Source of the DNA: Bradyrhizobium sp. CCBAU 53338
Lineage (GTDB): Bacteria > Pseudomonadota > Alphaproteobacteria > Rhizobiales > Xanthobacteraceae
Reading direction: 5' to 3'
Assembly: GCF_015291665.1 (NCBI RefSeq)
Contig: NZ_CP030048.1
Location: forward strand, 1,178,001 to 1,242,000
DNA length: 64,000 nt
Under the pieces are notes generated by a model. That model was given only the letters and a program-made list of their open reading frames with translations. It was not told where the DNA came from and made no database searches. The position numbers and the translations under genes were made by a program. Numbering within the stretch: position 1 is the first letter of the stretch; the number at the start of each line of letters is the position of its first letter. Of the stretch, positions 1 to 8,930 are shown piece by piece.

Positions 1-635
1 CGCTTGAACTCGGCAGCCTCGAACTCGCCGCGGTTCAGCTTGGCCCACAGCGCGCCATAGGCCGCGCCGGCGCGGTCCTCCGGCGTCACGAACATGCTGT
101 GGTGCTTGCCCTTGATCTCGTCCAGCGTATAGCCCATCGCACCGAGAAAATTCTCGTTGGCGGTGATGATGGTGCCGTCCGTCTGGAACTCGATCACGGC
201 CTGGGCGCGGTTGATGGCGGCGATCTTGCCGGAATCTTCCATCGCCTTGATCTTCTCGGCCGTGATGTCGGTGGCGAGCTTGATGACGCCAGTCGGCTTG
301 CCGTTCTTGTCAATGATCGGATTGTAGGAGGCCTGAATCCAAACGGGCTGGCCCCCCTTGGCGAAGCGCTTGTATTGCGCAGCCTGGTACTCCCCGCGAT
401 TGAGCCGCGCCCAGAACTCGCGATAGACGGCGCTCTCGCGTTCGGCCGGATCGACGAAAATGCCGTGATGCCTGCCCTTGATCTCGCTGAGCGAATAGCC
501 CATCGCCTTCAGGAAGTTCTCGTTTGCGGTGACGATGGTGCCGTCGAGACCGAACTCGATCACCGCCTGCGACCGGTCGAGCGCCTCGACCTCTGCGACG
601 GCGTGCCTGACTTTCTTGTTCTGGAAATTGAACAC
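1..635 (-). CDS. PAS-repeat sensory protein, 5' part (C-terminus beyond window)
   Basis: The minus-strand frame encodes at least two tandem, nearly identical PAS units of about 120 residues, each containing AVIEF, DGTI.TANENFL..MGY, EIKGKHH and FV.P.DR segments. This unit is typical of alphaproteobacterial energy or redox-sensing chemoreceptors, and of some histidine kinases. The output domain lies beyond base 1, so I cannot tell whether it is a methyl-accepting chemotaxis protein, though the repeat style favours that. The GTG at 635 was chosen because GCGGAG lies about 8 bases upstream; an in-frame GTG at 677 is possible. No transmembrane segment precedes the first PAS, so the visible part looks cytoplasmic. 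Confidence 0.8.
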   Translation of the reverse strand, partial: MFNFQNKKVRHAVAEVEALDRSQAVIEFGLDGTIVTANENFLKAMGYSLSEIKGRHHGIFVDPAERESAVYREFWARLNRGEYQAAQYKRFAKGGQPVWIQASYNPIIDKNGKPTGVIKLATDITAEKIKAMEDSGKIAAINRAQAVIEFQTDGTIITANENFLGAMGYTLDEIKGKHHSMFVTPEDRAGAAYGALWAKLNRGEFEAAEFK

Positions 636-1067
636 GTGATGCTCCGCAATGATCTGGCGGCGGATCGGCGGGATCACCGTATCGCCGCATTAGCGGAAAA
701 GTTGCATGGTCTTGTTGAGCAACTGTAAACCCGTGCATAAACCTGAGTTAGCTCCGTATTTCCACGTGTGATGTCGATGTCGTTCAGTTGGCGAGCTTTC
801 TGGCTTCATAAGCACTGTGCAATTCATACGAGCTGGCCGTAGTTTTACTGAGCCGTGCCGAAAAATATTCCCGTTCGGCGCATGGCGTCGGCTGCGACAG
901 ATTGCCGGCGCTGCCGCGACTGCTTCGTCTTGCGGAGGTTCCCACACGCTGCCCGCGCGCCTCGCAATGACTTCCGAAATAATTTCCTCGGTCGTGTCGG
1001 CCTTGTAGCGGTTCGTTCGTCTTGGAAGTGAGCGCGGGCCAGAAGGCCCGCCTGAGTGAGGAACCGC
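636..1067. other. Intergenic region with degenerate repeat
   Basis: No convincing gene is seen here. Bases about 912-972 (CTTCGTC...CCTCGCAATGAC) resemble one arm of the dispersed palindromic repeat found intact at 58409-58490. The rest shows no clear structure beyond the ribosome-binding site of the next gene. Confidence 0.4.
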
Positions 1068-1472
1068 ATGCGATTCATGATGCTGATGATCCCGCTCGGC
1101 TATGAGACTGCGCCGGCGGACGTCCAACTCGGTCCCGAACGCGTTGCCGCGATGATGCGCTACAACGAGGCACTGAAGGACGCCGGCGTGCTGATCACGC
1201 TGGACGGCCTGCATCCGCCGTCGATGGGCGCGCGCGTCTCGTTTTCGACCGGTGTGCCCGTCGTGACCGACGGGCCCTTCGCGGAGGCCAAGGAAGTGCT
1301 GGGCGGCTACTGGATGATCGAGGTCGGCTCGCGCGAGGAGGCGATCGCCTGGGCCAGGCAATGCCCGGCCTCGGCCAATGAGATCATCGAGATCCGCCAG
1401 GTGCAGGAAATGACCGATTTTCCGCCCGACGTGCAGGCCGCTGCCGCCGGTTTCGAGGACCTGAAGAGCTAG
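1068..1472 (+). CDS. YCII/DGPF-domain protein
   Basis: A 134-residue protein of the YCII-related (DGPF) family. The signature VTDGPFAEAKEVLGGYWMIE lies near the middle, preceded by an N-terminal MRFMMLMIP strand, which together form the ferredoxin-like fold of this family. Family members are small cytoplasmic proteins; some relate to YciI-type hydrolases, but most have no proven function. The start at 1068 follows AGGA at 1059-1062; a GTG at 1056 is a less likely alternative. It is followed after 17 bases by a second protein of similar size, probably in one transcript. These genes often sit beside ECF sigma factors, but none is present here. Confidence 0.85.
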   Translation: MRFMMLMIPLGYETAPADVQLGPERVAAMMRYNEALKDAGVLITLDGLHPPSMGARVSFSTGVPVVTDGPFAEAKEVLGGYWMIEVGSREEAIAWARQCPASANEIIEIRQVQEMTDFPPDVQAAAAGFEDLKS

Positions 1473-1489
1473 CAAGGGAGAAACGACCG

Positions 1490-1852
1490 ATGAGCAACGA
1501 CACCTATCTTGCCGTCTTCCTCGGTAGCAAGACCAGTCCGAAATGGGCCGCATGGAATGCGATGTCCGACGCCGAGCGCAAGGCGAGGGAGATCGAGGGC
1601 ATCGCGGCCTGGAAGGGGTGGGTCGAGAAGCACCAGGGGGCGATCCAGGCCATGGGCGGCCCACTGGGCAAGACCAAGAAGGTCGATGCCAAGGGTGTCG
1701 TCGACATCGCCAACGAGATGGGCGCCTTCACGGTGGTTCGCGCCACTTCGCACGAGGCGGCCGCCAAGATGTTCGAGAACCATCCGCATTTCGCGATCTT
1801 CCCCGGCGAGCGCGTCGAGATCATGCCGGTGCTGCCGATCCCGGGCGGCTAG
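1490..1852 (+). CDS. YCII-related hypothetical protein
   Basis: A 120-residue cytoplasmic protein starting MSNDTYLAVFLG. Two conserved blocks, MGGPLGKTKKV and HPHFAIFPGERVEIMPVLP, are typical of the short proteins that accompany DGPF-domain genes and share the dimeric alpha-beta barrel-like fold. No catalytic residues can be named. It lies 17 bases downstream of the YCII/DGPF gene with GGGAGAAA ahead of the ATG, so the pair is probably co-transcribed. Function is unknown. Confidence 0.8.
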   Translation: MSNDTYLAVFLGSKTSPKWAAWNAMSDAERKAREIEGIAAWKGWVEKHQGAIQAMGGPLGKTKKVDAKGVVDIANEMGAFTVVRATSHEAAAKMFENHPHFAIFPGERVEIMPVLPIPGG

Positions 1853-1930
1853 GAGCCGATCGGAACGTCCGACACGTGGAAGTACGGGTTCACCAAAACC
1901 CGTTGCCGCTAGTGACCTTCACGCGCCGCT

Positions 1931-1951
1931 CATGTAAAGGTCGTTCACATG
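1931..1951. promoter_or_regulatory. Candidate TetR operator overlapping tetR start codon
   Basis: The 21-bp inverted repeat CATGTAAA-N5-TTCACATG has 7 of 8 symmetric arm positions and its last three bases are the ATG of the TetR gene. The same half-site and spacing recur at 2756-2776 before the DUF2852 gene, supporting autoregulation. This is inference from symmetry and recurrence. Confidence 0.6.
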
Positions 1952-2689
1952 AGCTGGCGCAAGGAGCAGCGCCGCGCCGAGCGCGGCTATCACCACGGCA
2001 ATCTGAAGGAAGCCCTTCTGCAGGCCGCCCTCGGGCTGATCGCCGAGAAGGGTGCGGCCGGCTTCACCTTCGCCGATGCCGCGCGCATGGCCGGTGTCAG
2101 TGCGGCGGCACCTTACCGGCATTTCCGCGATCGCGACGAACTGTTGTCCTCGATCGCGCAGCGCGGTTTTGAGCAGTTCGAGCAGAGGCTCACTGCGGCC
2201 TGGGACGACGGCCGCCCCGATACCGTCACGGCGTTCGAGCGCGTCGGCCGGGCCTATCTCGCGTTCGCCCGCGAGGAGCCCGCCTTCTACAACGCGATGT
2301 TCGAATCGGGCCTTCCCGTCGATGCCAATCCGGCGCTGCAGGCCGCCAGCGAGCGCGCTTTCAACGTCATTCGCGCCGCCGCGGAGCGTCTCGCGGCGCT
2401 CGCCCCGCCGGGCACGCCGCGTCCGCCGGCGATGATGATGGCGCTGCACATCTGGACGATGGCGCATGGCGTCGCCTCGCTGTTCTCGCGTGGCGATGCC
2501 GCACGCCGCAAGCTGCCGATGTCGCCGGACGAGCTGCTCGAGGCCGAGGTGCTGATCTATCTGCGCGGCCTCGGCTTCCCCACCGACCGCCGGCCGCAGG
2601 CGAACAGCGCCGAACCACCGCCGATCCCGCCGGAGGCACCCTCCGGTTCCGGCGTGCCTCCTGGCGGGCCCTGGGGCAAGCCGAAATAA
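1949..2689 (+). CDS. TetR/AcrR-family transcriptional regulator
   Basis: A 246-residue regulator. Residues about 12-65 form the TetR HTH: YHHGNLKEALLQAA, then FTFADAARMAGVSAAAPYRHF, the recognition-helix region. The C-terminal ligand domain resembles the WHG type (ARAYLAFA...P.FY..MF pattern). The last 30 residues are a Pro/Gly/Ser-rich tail of low complexity. The ATG lies inside an inverted repeat that matches one ahead of the downstream DUF2852 gene, so this protein probably represses both. The ribosome-binding site is AAGG within the operator. Its ligand is unknown. Confidence 0.88.
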   Translation: MSWRKEQRRAERGYHHGNLKEALLQAALGLIAEKGAAGFTFADAARMAGVSAAAPYRHFRDRDELLSSIAQRGFEQFEQRLTAAWDDGRPDTVTAFERVGRAYLAFAREEPAFYNAMFESGLPVDANPALQAASERAFNVIRAAAERLAALAPPGTPRPPAMMMALHIWTMAHGVASLFSRGDAARRKLPMSPDELLEAEVLIYLRGLGFPTDRRPQANSAEPPPIPPEAPSGSGVPPGGPWGKPK

Positions 2690-2729
2690 AGTTGCGCAAA
2701 TAATTCCGCAGGCCCCTCAGGCCGCCGGC

Positions 2730-2757
2730 TTGACAAAATCGCGCGATGGTCTAGCTA
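2730..2757 (+). promoter_or_regulatory. Candidate sigma-70 promoter of DUF2852 gene
   Basis: TTGACA at 2730-2735 and TAGCTA at 2752-2757 (16-bp spacer) form a plausible promoter. Its -10 element abuts the inverted repeat at 2756-2776, as expected for a repressor-controlled promoter. Confidence 0.5.
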
Positions 2758-2776
2758 TGTAAATGTTATTTACATT
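2756..2776. promoter_or_regulatory. Candidate TetR operator upstream of DUF2852 gene
   Basis: The repeat ATGTAAAT-GTT-ATTTACAT (2757-2775) is perfectly palindromic and shares the ATGTAAA-N5-TTYACAT core with the site over the tetR start codon. It overlaps the -10 region of a TTGACA promoter, 35 bases before the DUF2852 ATG. Confidence 0.65.
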
Positions 2777-2810
2777 CACAACGGCGCTGATGCCGTGATG
2801 GAGAAGGGAA

Positions 2811-3305
2811 ATGGCCTACACCGCTGATGTCAATCGCTGGCGCGGCCCCTCGGACCAACACCAACAGTACGAGCGGCCCCACATGCTCGATACGCCCTGG
2901 CATCCTGGCTGGATTGCCGTGACCATTCTCGGCTTCATCATCTGGTGGCCGATCGGACTCGCCCTTCTCTTTTTCACACTCGGGAGCAGAAGAATGTCGT
3001 GCTGGAGCAACTCGGATCGCTGGCAGAACAAGATGGAGCGGATGCAGTACAAGATGGACCGCATGCGCGACCGCATGGAGCGCCGCGGCTTCGGCGGCTT
3101 TGGCTTCGGTCCGCCGTCCTCCGGCAACCGCGCCTTCGACGAGTACCGCACCGAAACGCTGCGCCGGCTCGAGGAAGAGCAGGTCGAGTTCAAGAACTTC
3201 CTCGACCGTCTGCGCCACGCCAAGGACAAGGAAGAGTTCGACCAGTTCATGGCGCAGCACAAGACGCGTCCGACCCCGCCGCCGACCGACCAGCAGCAGG
3301 GCTGA
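2811..3305 (+). CDS. DUF2852 membrane protein
   Basis: A 164-residue protein of the DUF2852 family. The N-terminal 30 residues are polar, then WHPGWIAVTILGFIIWWPIG begins a single hydrophobic segment (about residues 29-55). Next come a cysteine and tryptophan-rich stretch, a charged Met/Arg-rich helix, a Gly/Phe-rich loop (RRGFGGFGFG), and the conserved FDEYR.ETLRRLEEEQ.EF..FL.RLR.AKDK.EFDQFM block. It is probably an inner-membrane protein with a cytoplasmic coiled tail. Function is unknown. An operator matching that of the upstream TetR gene lies just ahead, so it is the likely regulatory target. Confidence 0.85.
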   Translation: MAYTADVNRWRGPSDQHQQYERPHMLDTPWHPGWIAVTILGFIIWWPIGLALLFFTLGSRRMSCWSNSDRWQNKMERMQYKMDRMRDRMERRGFGGFGFGPPSSGNRAFDEYRTETLRRLEEEQVEFKNFLDRLRHAKDKEEFDQFMAQHKTRPTPPPTDQQQG

Positions 3306-3356
3306 CACTTCTCAAAGCCTTCAGGCGCATGCCCCCAAAGTCCTGATGGCCCCGAG

Positions 3357-3396
3357 CCGCCCGCCTGCGCATCCCGCAGGCGGGCGGTTTGGTTTT
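3357..3396 (+). terminator. Rho-independent terminator after DUF2852 gene
   Basis: A 13-bp perfect GC stem (3357-3369 with 3375-3387) and a 5-base loop are followed by TTTGGTTTT. It lies 52 bases after the DUF2852 stop. Confidence 0.85.
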
Positions 3397-3453
3397 GGGG
3401 GGAAGAGGATCGAGTCCTCCGAACCGGCGCACGGTTCGGAGGCACAAAAGCCC

Positions 3454-3615
3454 ATGGACCTCACCACGCGCCTACTGCTCGGCATGACCGCTTTTGCGGT
3501 GCTGGGCTATCTCAGTTTCGTCTATGGCGGCTGCGCGGGCGCTGTCGATTGCCATTTCCGCAGCTGCGGCCGACAGCTCTGCGGTGTCGTCCACAGCCAT
3601 CCCTCGACACGATAG
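3454..3615 (+). CDS. Small hypothetical membrane protein
   Basis: A 53-residue ORF. The N-terminal half MDLTTRLLLGMTAFAVLGYL is one hydrophobic segment; the C-terminal half contains four cysteines and two histidines (CHFRSCGRQLCGVVHSHP). GGAGG lies about 11 bases before the ATG. The composition looks like a real small inner-membrane protein, but I do not recognise the family, and the adjoining frames are also open, so it could be spurious. Confidence 0.45.
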   Translation: MDLTTRLLLGMTAFAVLGYLSFVYGGCAGAVDCHFRSCGRQLCGVVHSHPSTR

Positions 3616-3680
3616 AACCCGATCCGCGCGCGGCGCGACTAAACCGCGACGGCGCCTCCCGCGCGCCAACGGGTCCGACC

Positions 3681-3938
3681 ATGACCAACGCCGAACACTA
3701 CCAGATCAACCGGCGCATCGCGCTGCTCGAACGCGCGACGGCGCTGTTCGGGCGGTTCGGCGGCCTGATTCCGATGGCGGTTGCGTTTCTCAATAGATGG
3801 CCGACGCAAGTCGAACTCTACCCGCACTGGCAGGTCGGCGAGTCCTGGAAAGTCTTCCTGAGCCTCTACCTCTATTGGTTCGCCTGGCTCGCACTCGGCC
3901 GGGCAATCTCGTTCGCGAAGGGGAGCCTCGCGCCATGA
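3681..3938 (+). CDS. Small hypothetical membrane protein
   Basis: An 85-residue protein. It starts with a charged helix (MTNAEHYQINRRIALLERAT), followed by a hydrophobic patch around GGLIPMAVAFL and a stronger one around VFLSLYLYWFAWLALG. It probably spans the membrane once or twice. The next small ORF overlaps its stop codon in an ATGA arrangement, which suggests translational coupling. No family was recognised. Confidence 0.55.
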   Translation: MTNAEHYQINRRIALLERATALFGRFGGLIPMAVAFLNRWPTQVELYPHWQVGESWKVFLSLYLYWFAWLALGRAISFAKGSLAP

Positions 3939-4069
3939 TCCTGCTTCGCGATTTCGCGCTCTTCGTCCTGCCGGCCCTCGTCGCGGCGGGCGGCTGGCTT
4001 TGTGCGCTCGGCCTGCGCAGGCAAGCCCGGCCGGAACGCGCGCCCGACGGACGCGTCCCGGCAGGATGA
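3935..4069 (+). CDS. Small hypothetical membrane protein, coupled to the preceding gene
   Basis: A 44-residue ORF whose ATG overlaps the preceding TGA (ATGA at 3935-3938). Residues 1-32 (MILLRDFALFVLPALVAAGG onwards) form one transmembrane helix; the tail is Arg/Pro-rich. Tight coupling and composition support a real microprotein. It ends 17 bases before the convergent desaturase gene. Confidence 0.4.
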   Translation: MILLRDFALFVLPALVAAGGWLCALGLRRQARPERAPDGRVPAG

Positions 4070-4085
4070 GGATGGCCCGCGCGCT

Positions 4086-5249
4086 TCAGCGCACCGTCGC
4101 GAGCTGCGCACGAACCGATGTCAGGAAGTGCTCGTAGGCATGGTCGACGATCTCGTTGAGGGATCGCGTGCGCGCGAACATCGCCCTGGCTTCGCTGAGA
4201 AACTCCTCGCGGGTCGGTATCTTCGGCAGATGCAGATGCGTCAGCGCATCGACGCCGTCATGCGCGCGATCGAGGATGTCGTGCAGGGTCGGCAGTTGCA
4301 GCTGCGCGAGATCGGCCCGGTGCAGTGCCGACGAGATCGCGTGCGCGAGCGCGTGAGCGTCGAACCGCCCCGCGAGTTCGCGGGCCGCGCGATGGATGAC
4401 CCGCGCGCCGAGCGGCTGCTCGTTGCGCAGCACCAGCTCGGGCGGCGCCTTCATGTTCCAGACGACGCCGAACCAGGACAGGATCTTGAGCGCGTAATAG
4501 GTTACGTCAATCTCCCACCAGTAAAAGCCCTGCCGCACGCTGCTCTGGTAGGCGTGGTGATTGTTGTGCCAGCCTTCGCCCAGAGTGAGCAGTGCCAGCA
4601 GCCAGTTGTTGCGGGAATCATCGCCCGTGACGTAGCGCTTGCGTCCATGCACATGGGCGAGCGAATTGATGCAGAAGGTCGCGTGATAGACCAGCACCGT
4701 GCTCCACAGGAATCCGACGACCAGACCCGGCCATCCCGCAACCAGAAAGCAGAGCGCCGCAAGCACCACGGCCGGCAACAGCTCGAGCCGATGCAGCCAC
4801 ATCAGCTCCGGGTAGACCGCGAGATCGCCGACTTTCACCAGGTCAGTCGTGTCGTGCTCTCTGTAGAAAATCCAGCCGAGGTGGCTGTACAGAAAGCCGC
4901 GCTGGCGCGGGGAATGCACGTCGCGCTCCGTATCGGAATGCAGATGATGGTGCCGATGCTTGGCCGCCCACCACAACACGCTCTTCTGCGCGCTGCTCTG
5001 CGCAAGGCAGGCAAGGATGAACTGAAACACCCGGCCGGTCGCAAATGCCCGATGGGAGAAATAGCGGTGGTAGCCGGCTCCGATTCCGAACATCCGCACG
5101 ACATACAGCGCCGCGCAGATCGCGAGGGCCTGCCAGGTGACGCCCGACCAGATCGCTGCAAGGCAGCCGAGATGGACCAGCAGGAACGGGACGGCGGAGG
5201 GGTACATGATGTCGTCGTGCTGGTCGTCGGCGGGCGCGTTGGGCGACAT
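4086..5249 (-). CDS. Fatty acid (acyl-CoA delta-9-type) desaturase
   Basis: A 387-residue integral membrane di-iron desaturase. All three histidine boxes are visible: HRYFSH, HRHHH and HNNHHAYQ. They lie between hydrophobic segments as in acyl-CoA/stearoyl desaturases (SCD1/Ole1-like), which introduce a cis double bond into acyl chains. The family core is about 290-320 residues; here a helical C-terminal extension of about 80 residues (LADLAQLQLP to AQLATVR) is added. The ATG at 5249 was chosen because homology to the family begins soon after; the frame is open far upstream. A 15-bp tandem duplication sits directly before the start. It is divergent from the acetyltransferase gene. Confidence 0.88.
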   Translation of the reverse strand: MSPNAPADDQHDDIMYPSAVPFLLVHLGCLAAIWSGVTWQALAICAALYVVRMFGIGAGYHRYFSHRAFATGRVFQFILACLAQSSAQKSVLWWAAKHRHHHLHSDTERDVHSPRQRGFLYSHLGWIFYREHDTTDLVKVGDLAVYPELMWLHRLELLPAVVLAALCFLVAGWPGLVVGFLWSTVLVYHATFCINSLAHVHGRKRYVTGDDSRNNWLLALLTLGEGWHNNHHAYQSSVRQGFYWWEIDVTYYALKILSWFGVVWNMKAPPELVLRNEQPLGARVIHRAARELAGRFDAHALAHAISSALHRADLAQLQLPTLHDILDRAHDGVDALTHLHLPKIPTREEFLSEARAMFARTRSLNEIVDHAYEHFLTSVRAQLATVR

Positions 5250-5250
5250 G

Positions 5251-5280
5251 TCTTGGCGTAACCTCTCTTGGCGTAACCTC
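5251..5280. repeat. 15-bp tandem duplication ahead of desaturase start
   Basis: TCTTGGCGTAACCTC occurs twice in direct succession (5251-5265 and 5266-5280). On the minus strand each copy carries GAGG, so the duplication doubles a weak ribosome-binding sequence and sets its distance from the ATG at 5249. Confidence 0.8.
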
Positions 5281-5555
5281 GGATGAGGGGTGCGGAGATG
5301 AGTGTCGGCGGAGCAGGAGGCTGCCGGGTACGAAAAACCCGCGGATGGCGGACCACCGCGCGGGCTCGAGAAGCTCGGACATCCCGGCCGACGCAGCGTC
5401 GGCCGAAAATCCGGCGGACTATAGGGGCGCCGGCGTCTGGCATGCAAGCTCGTAACCTCACGGGAAGCTGCGGCATGATGTGCGGGTCGGCGGTGCCGCT
5501 GGCGCCGCCTTGCCCACGACCTATATGGGGAAGCATCAAGATACCGGAGGCGGCG

Positions 5556-6323
5556 ATGGCACGAGCTGCGATCATGGTGGGCGACGATCTCTGGCAAAGC
5601 ATTCGCGACGAGGCGCTGCGTACCGCGGTTGCCGATCCCGTCTTTGGCAAGGCGGTTGCCGGCGCCATCCTGGCACACGATGATTTCACGGCTGTTCTCG
5701 CCGATCTGATCGGGCGCCGGCTTGGCGGCAGCGTCAGCGAGCGCGAACGCTTCACCGAATTTTCCTTGAAAGCTCTTCGTGCCCAGCCGGATCTGATCGC
5801 AGCCGCCGGCCGTGATTTGCAGGCCATCACGCGTCGTGATCCCGCCATCGCCGGCCTGTTGCCGCCGCTGCTGCATTTCAAGGGTTACGTCGCGCTGCAG
5901 GCCTGGCGCGTCTCGCACTGGCTCTGGCGTCATGACCATCACGATGTGGCGCTGCTGTTTCAGAACGAGGCCTCGAACGTCCTCCAGGTCAGCATCCATC
6001 CTGCGGCCAACGTCGGATCGGCGGTCTATCTCGACCATGCCACCGGCATCGTCATCGGCGCCGCGGCCGTGATCGGCGACGAGGTCACCATCCTCCAGAA
6101 CGTCAGCATCGGCCGCGGCAGTGAACTGCCGACGCGTTCGCCGCGCATCGGCCGCGGCGTCTTCATCGGTGCCGGCGCGACCATTCTCGGCGATGTCAGC
6201 ATCGGCGAGTTCGCCAGGATCGGCGCCGACGCGGTCGTGACATCGGATGTCCCCGGCGGATGCACGGCAGTCGGCAATCCAGCGCGGCTGACCAACTGCC
6301 CAGAGCCAGCCTCGGTGGCGTGA
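5556..6323 (+). CDS. cysE: Serine O-acetyltransferase
   Basis: A 255-residue enzyme transferring acetyl from acetyl-CoA to L-serine, the first step of cysteine synthesis. The N-terminal helical domain ([20 protein letters not shown]) is typical of CysE. The C-terminal left-handed beta helix has hexapeptide repeats from about residue 150 ([20 protein letters not shown], then [20 protein letters not shown]). The catalytic histidines are in [17 protein letters not shown] and LDHATG. GGAGG lies 5 bases before the chosen ATG. The C-terminal tail is short and I cannot see the usual terminal Ile used for binding cysteine synthase. Confidence 0.92.
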   Translation: MARAAIMVGDDLWQSIRDEALRTAVADPVFGKAVAGAILAHDDFTAVLADLIGRRLGGSVSERERFTEFSLKALRAQPDLIAAAGRDLQAITRRDPAIAGLLPPLLHFKGYVALQAWRVSHWLWRHDHHDVALLFQNEASNVLQVSIHPAANVGSAVYLDHATGIVIGAAAVIGDEVTILQNVSIGRGSELPTRSPRIGRGVFIGAGATILGDVSIGEFARIGADAVVTSDVPGGCTAVGNPARLTNCPEPASVA

Positions 6324-6727
6324 GCCTATTCGGTGGGGGGAACCGAACTCGGTCTGGGCTCGCAGTTGCTACCCCGGTAACGCCACGCGACACCATGCCC
6401 CGTCGCCGGCACCTCCATCCCCCTGCGCCGCCACCCTTTTCCGTAGCCAAATGCGACCCCGGTAACCCGCCATTAACCATCGCCGGGCTCTGGTAATTAT
6501 GGACAATCGCGCCCGGAGCCGTCGTCGAGGCCCATAGTTTTGACATCTTGGCAGGGAATGCAGGCGGCGGCTTTGGACGAGCCCCTGTACCCCAGAAAGA
6601 CAAGGCTTTGAGCGGGCTTGCCGGCAGCGCCGGTTCTAGCGCGGCTGTTGGGGAACCGGCCGTCGTTTGGCTGGCCGGGACATAGGTAACGATCGCCAAA
6701 AGTGATCGTCTTGAGAGGATACTGCTG
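6324..6727. other. Intergenic region upstream of tolQ
   Basis: No gene is supported in these 404 bases. It contains two copies of ACCCCGGTAAC (6371-6381 and 6456-6466) and one TTAACCAT (6473-6480). The tol promoter is presumably here, but I cannot place it with confidence. Confidence 0.5.
6473..6480 (+). promoter_or_regulatory. Candidate CtrA half-site upstream of tolQ
   Basis: TTAACCAT matches the 8-base CtrA recognition motif described in Caulobacter. It is 247 bases before the tolQ ATG. A match this short may be chance; the recurrence before pal raises its weight. Confidence 0.35.
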
Positions 6728-7444
<717 letters not shown>

Positions 7445-7487
7445 CGGACGGCATGTATAGTGTGAAGGCGAGATTGGGCACCAAGCC

Positions 7488-7940
7488 ATGGGCATGAACG
7501 TAGCCAGTTCGTCCGGAGGCGGCGGCCGTCGGAGCCGGCGCAAGCCGGTCATGGCCGAGATCAACGTCACGCCGATGGTCGACGTGATGCTGGTGCTGCT
7601 CATCATCTTCATGGTGTCGGCGCCGTTGCTCACCGTCGGCGTGCCACTCGACCTGCCGCAGACCCAGGCCAAGAGCCTCGACCAGAGCGACCAGAAGCCG
7701 ATCCAGATGTCGGTCGACATCAACGGCAAGGTGTTCATCGCCGACGCCGAGATCCCGATCAACGAGCTGATCCCGAAGCTGAAGGCGATCACGGACGCGC
7801 GCGGCGGGCTCGAGGAACGGATCTATCTGCGCGCCGACAAGAAGGCGGATTACGGCACGGTGGCCAAGGTCATGGGCCTGCTGTCGGGTGCGGGCTTCAA
7901 GAAGCTGGCGCTCGTCACCGAAGCGGATCAGGGGTCCTAG
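7488..7940 (+). CDS. tolR: Tol-Pal system protein TolR
   Basis: A 150-residue ExbD/TolR-family protein. A basic Gly/Arg-rich N-terminus is followed by AEINVTPMVDVMLVLLIIFM, the single transmembrane helix with the essential proton-carrying aspartate. The periplasmic domain follows (VDLPQTQAK to KLALVTEADQ). It partners TolQ in the stator complex. It sits between tolQ and tolA, 4 bases before the tolA start. Confidence 0.95.
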   Translation: MGMNVASSSGGGGRRSRRKPVMAEINVTPMVDVMLVLLIIFMVSAPLLTVGVPLDLPQTQAKSLDQSDQKPIQMSVDINGKVFIADAEIPINELIPKLKAITDARGGLEERIYLRADKKADYGTVAKVMGLLSGAGFKKLALVTEADQGS

Positions 7941-7944
7941 GCCA

Positions 7945-8907
7945 GTGAAGGTGAACGTCGACAAGACACTCGTTGCGTCGATTGTCCTCCACGCCCTCGT
8001 GCTGGGATGGGGCCTGCTCACCTTCAGCAGCAAGGCGTACATCGTGCCGGAGGAGTCGCTTCCGGTCGACATCATCTCCACCGATCAGCTCGCGCAGATG
8101 ATGTCGGGGCAGAAGACCGGCAAGAAGGAAGAGCTCAAGCCCAAGGTCGAGAAGATCGCCGAGGCCAAGCCCGAGGAAGATTCCGTCGGCAAGGTCACCG
8201 AGAAGAAAGAGCTGATCAAGACCAACTCGACCCCCGACACGCCGCCGCCGAAGCCCGTCGAAAAGCCGGTCGAGAAGAAGCCCGAGCCGCCGAAGCCGGT
8301 CGCCGAGACCAAGCCGAAGGAAGAGCCGAAGCCGCAGGAGAAGAAGCCTGACCCGGCCAAGGAAGATCCGATTGCGGAGCTCCAGAAGAAGCTGGAGACC
8401 AAGAAGCCGCCGCCCAAGCCCGTGGAGCAGAAGGTCGCCGCAGTCCAGCCGCAGCAGCAGCCGAAGCCCAAGGAGCGCACCTTCGATCCCGCGCAGATCG
8501 CTCGCGATCTCGACAAGCGTGCCGTGACCCGCCACGAGCTCACGGGATCGGCGTTGAACGCGTCGGCCTCGCTGGGCTCGACGTCTGGGGCAGCGGCAAA
8601 CAACGTCGCGACCTGGCAAGGTGCATTCCAGGGCGCGGTGAAGCGCTGCTTCACGCCGACCTATAACGGGCAGGACGCCAACCTGTACGAAGCCGACATC
8701 GACATCCCCATGAAGATCGACGGATCGCTCGCCGCCGAGCCGGTCATCGTCGCGGTGCGAGGGCCGTCGCGGTCGATCGCCCAGGCGGTGGCCGAGAGCG
8801 CCAGGCGTGCGATCGTGCAGTGTCAGGTCTATTCGTTCCTGCCAAAGCAGCAATACGACAGCTGGAAGCTCATTCCGATGACTTTCGGCCTGAAAGACAT
8901 GTTGTGA
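7945..8907 (+). CDS. tolA: Tol-Pal system protein TolA
   Basis: A 320-residue protein starting at GTG 7945, 4 bases after tolR. Domains are an N-terminal transmembrane helix ([17 protein letters not shown]), a long Lys/Glu/Pro-rich periplasmic stalk (about residues 50-185, with [23 protein letters not shown] repeats), and a C-terminal globular domain ending in [19 protein letters not shown]. TolA links the inner-membrane motor to TolB/Pal. The proline-rich stalk differs from the alanine-rich helix of E. coli, as is usual in alphaproteobacteria. A second GTG at 7951 is possible. Confidence 0.92.
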   Translation: MKVNVDKTLVASIVLHALVLGWGLLTFSSKAYIVPEESLPVDIISTDQLAQMMSGQKTGKKEELKPKVEKIAEAKPEEDSVGKVTEKKELIKTNSTPDTPPPKPVEKPVEKKPEPPKPVAETKPKEEPKPQEKKPDPAKEDPIAELQKKLETKKPPPKPVEQKVAAVQPQQQPKPKERTFDPAQIARDLDKRAVTRHELTGSALNASASLGSTSGAAANNVATWQGAFQGAVKRCFTPTYNGQDANLYEADIDIPMKIDGSLAAEPVIVAVRGPSRSIAQAVAESARRAIVQCQVYSFLPKQQYDSWKLIPMTFGLKDML

Positions 8908-8930
8908 CATCCGAACAAAAGAATTTTGCG

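Noticed and set aside
690..1664. A 324-codon minus-strand frame over the YCII-type genes
   Set aside because: Low-complexity His/Arg/Gly-rich product antisense to two recognisable proteins with good ribosome-binding sites.
4086..6038. A longer start for the desaturase, up to 650 codons
   Set aside because: The extra upstream part overlaps the cysE gene on the other strand and has no resemblance to desaturases; the family sequence begins after the ATG at 5249.
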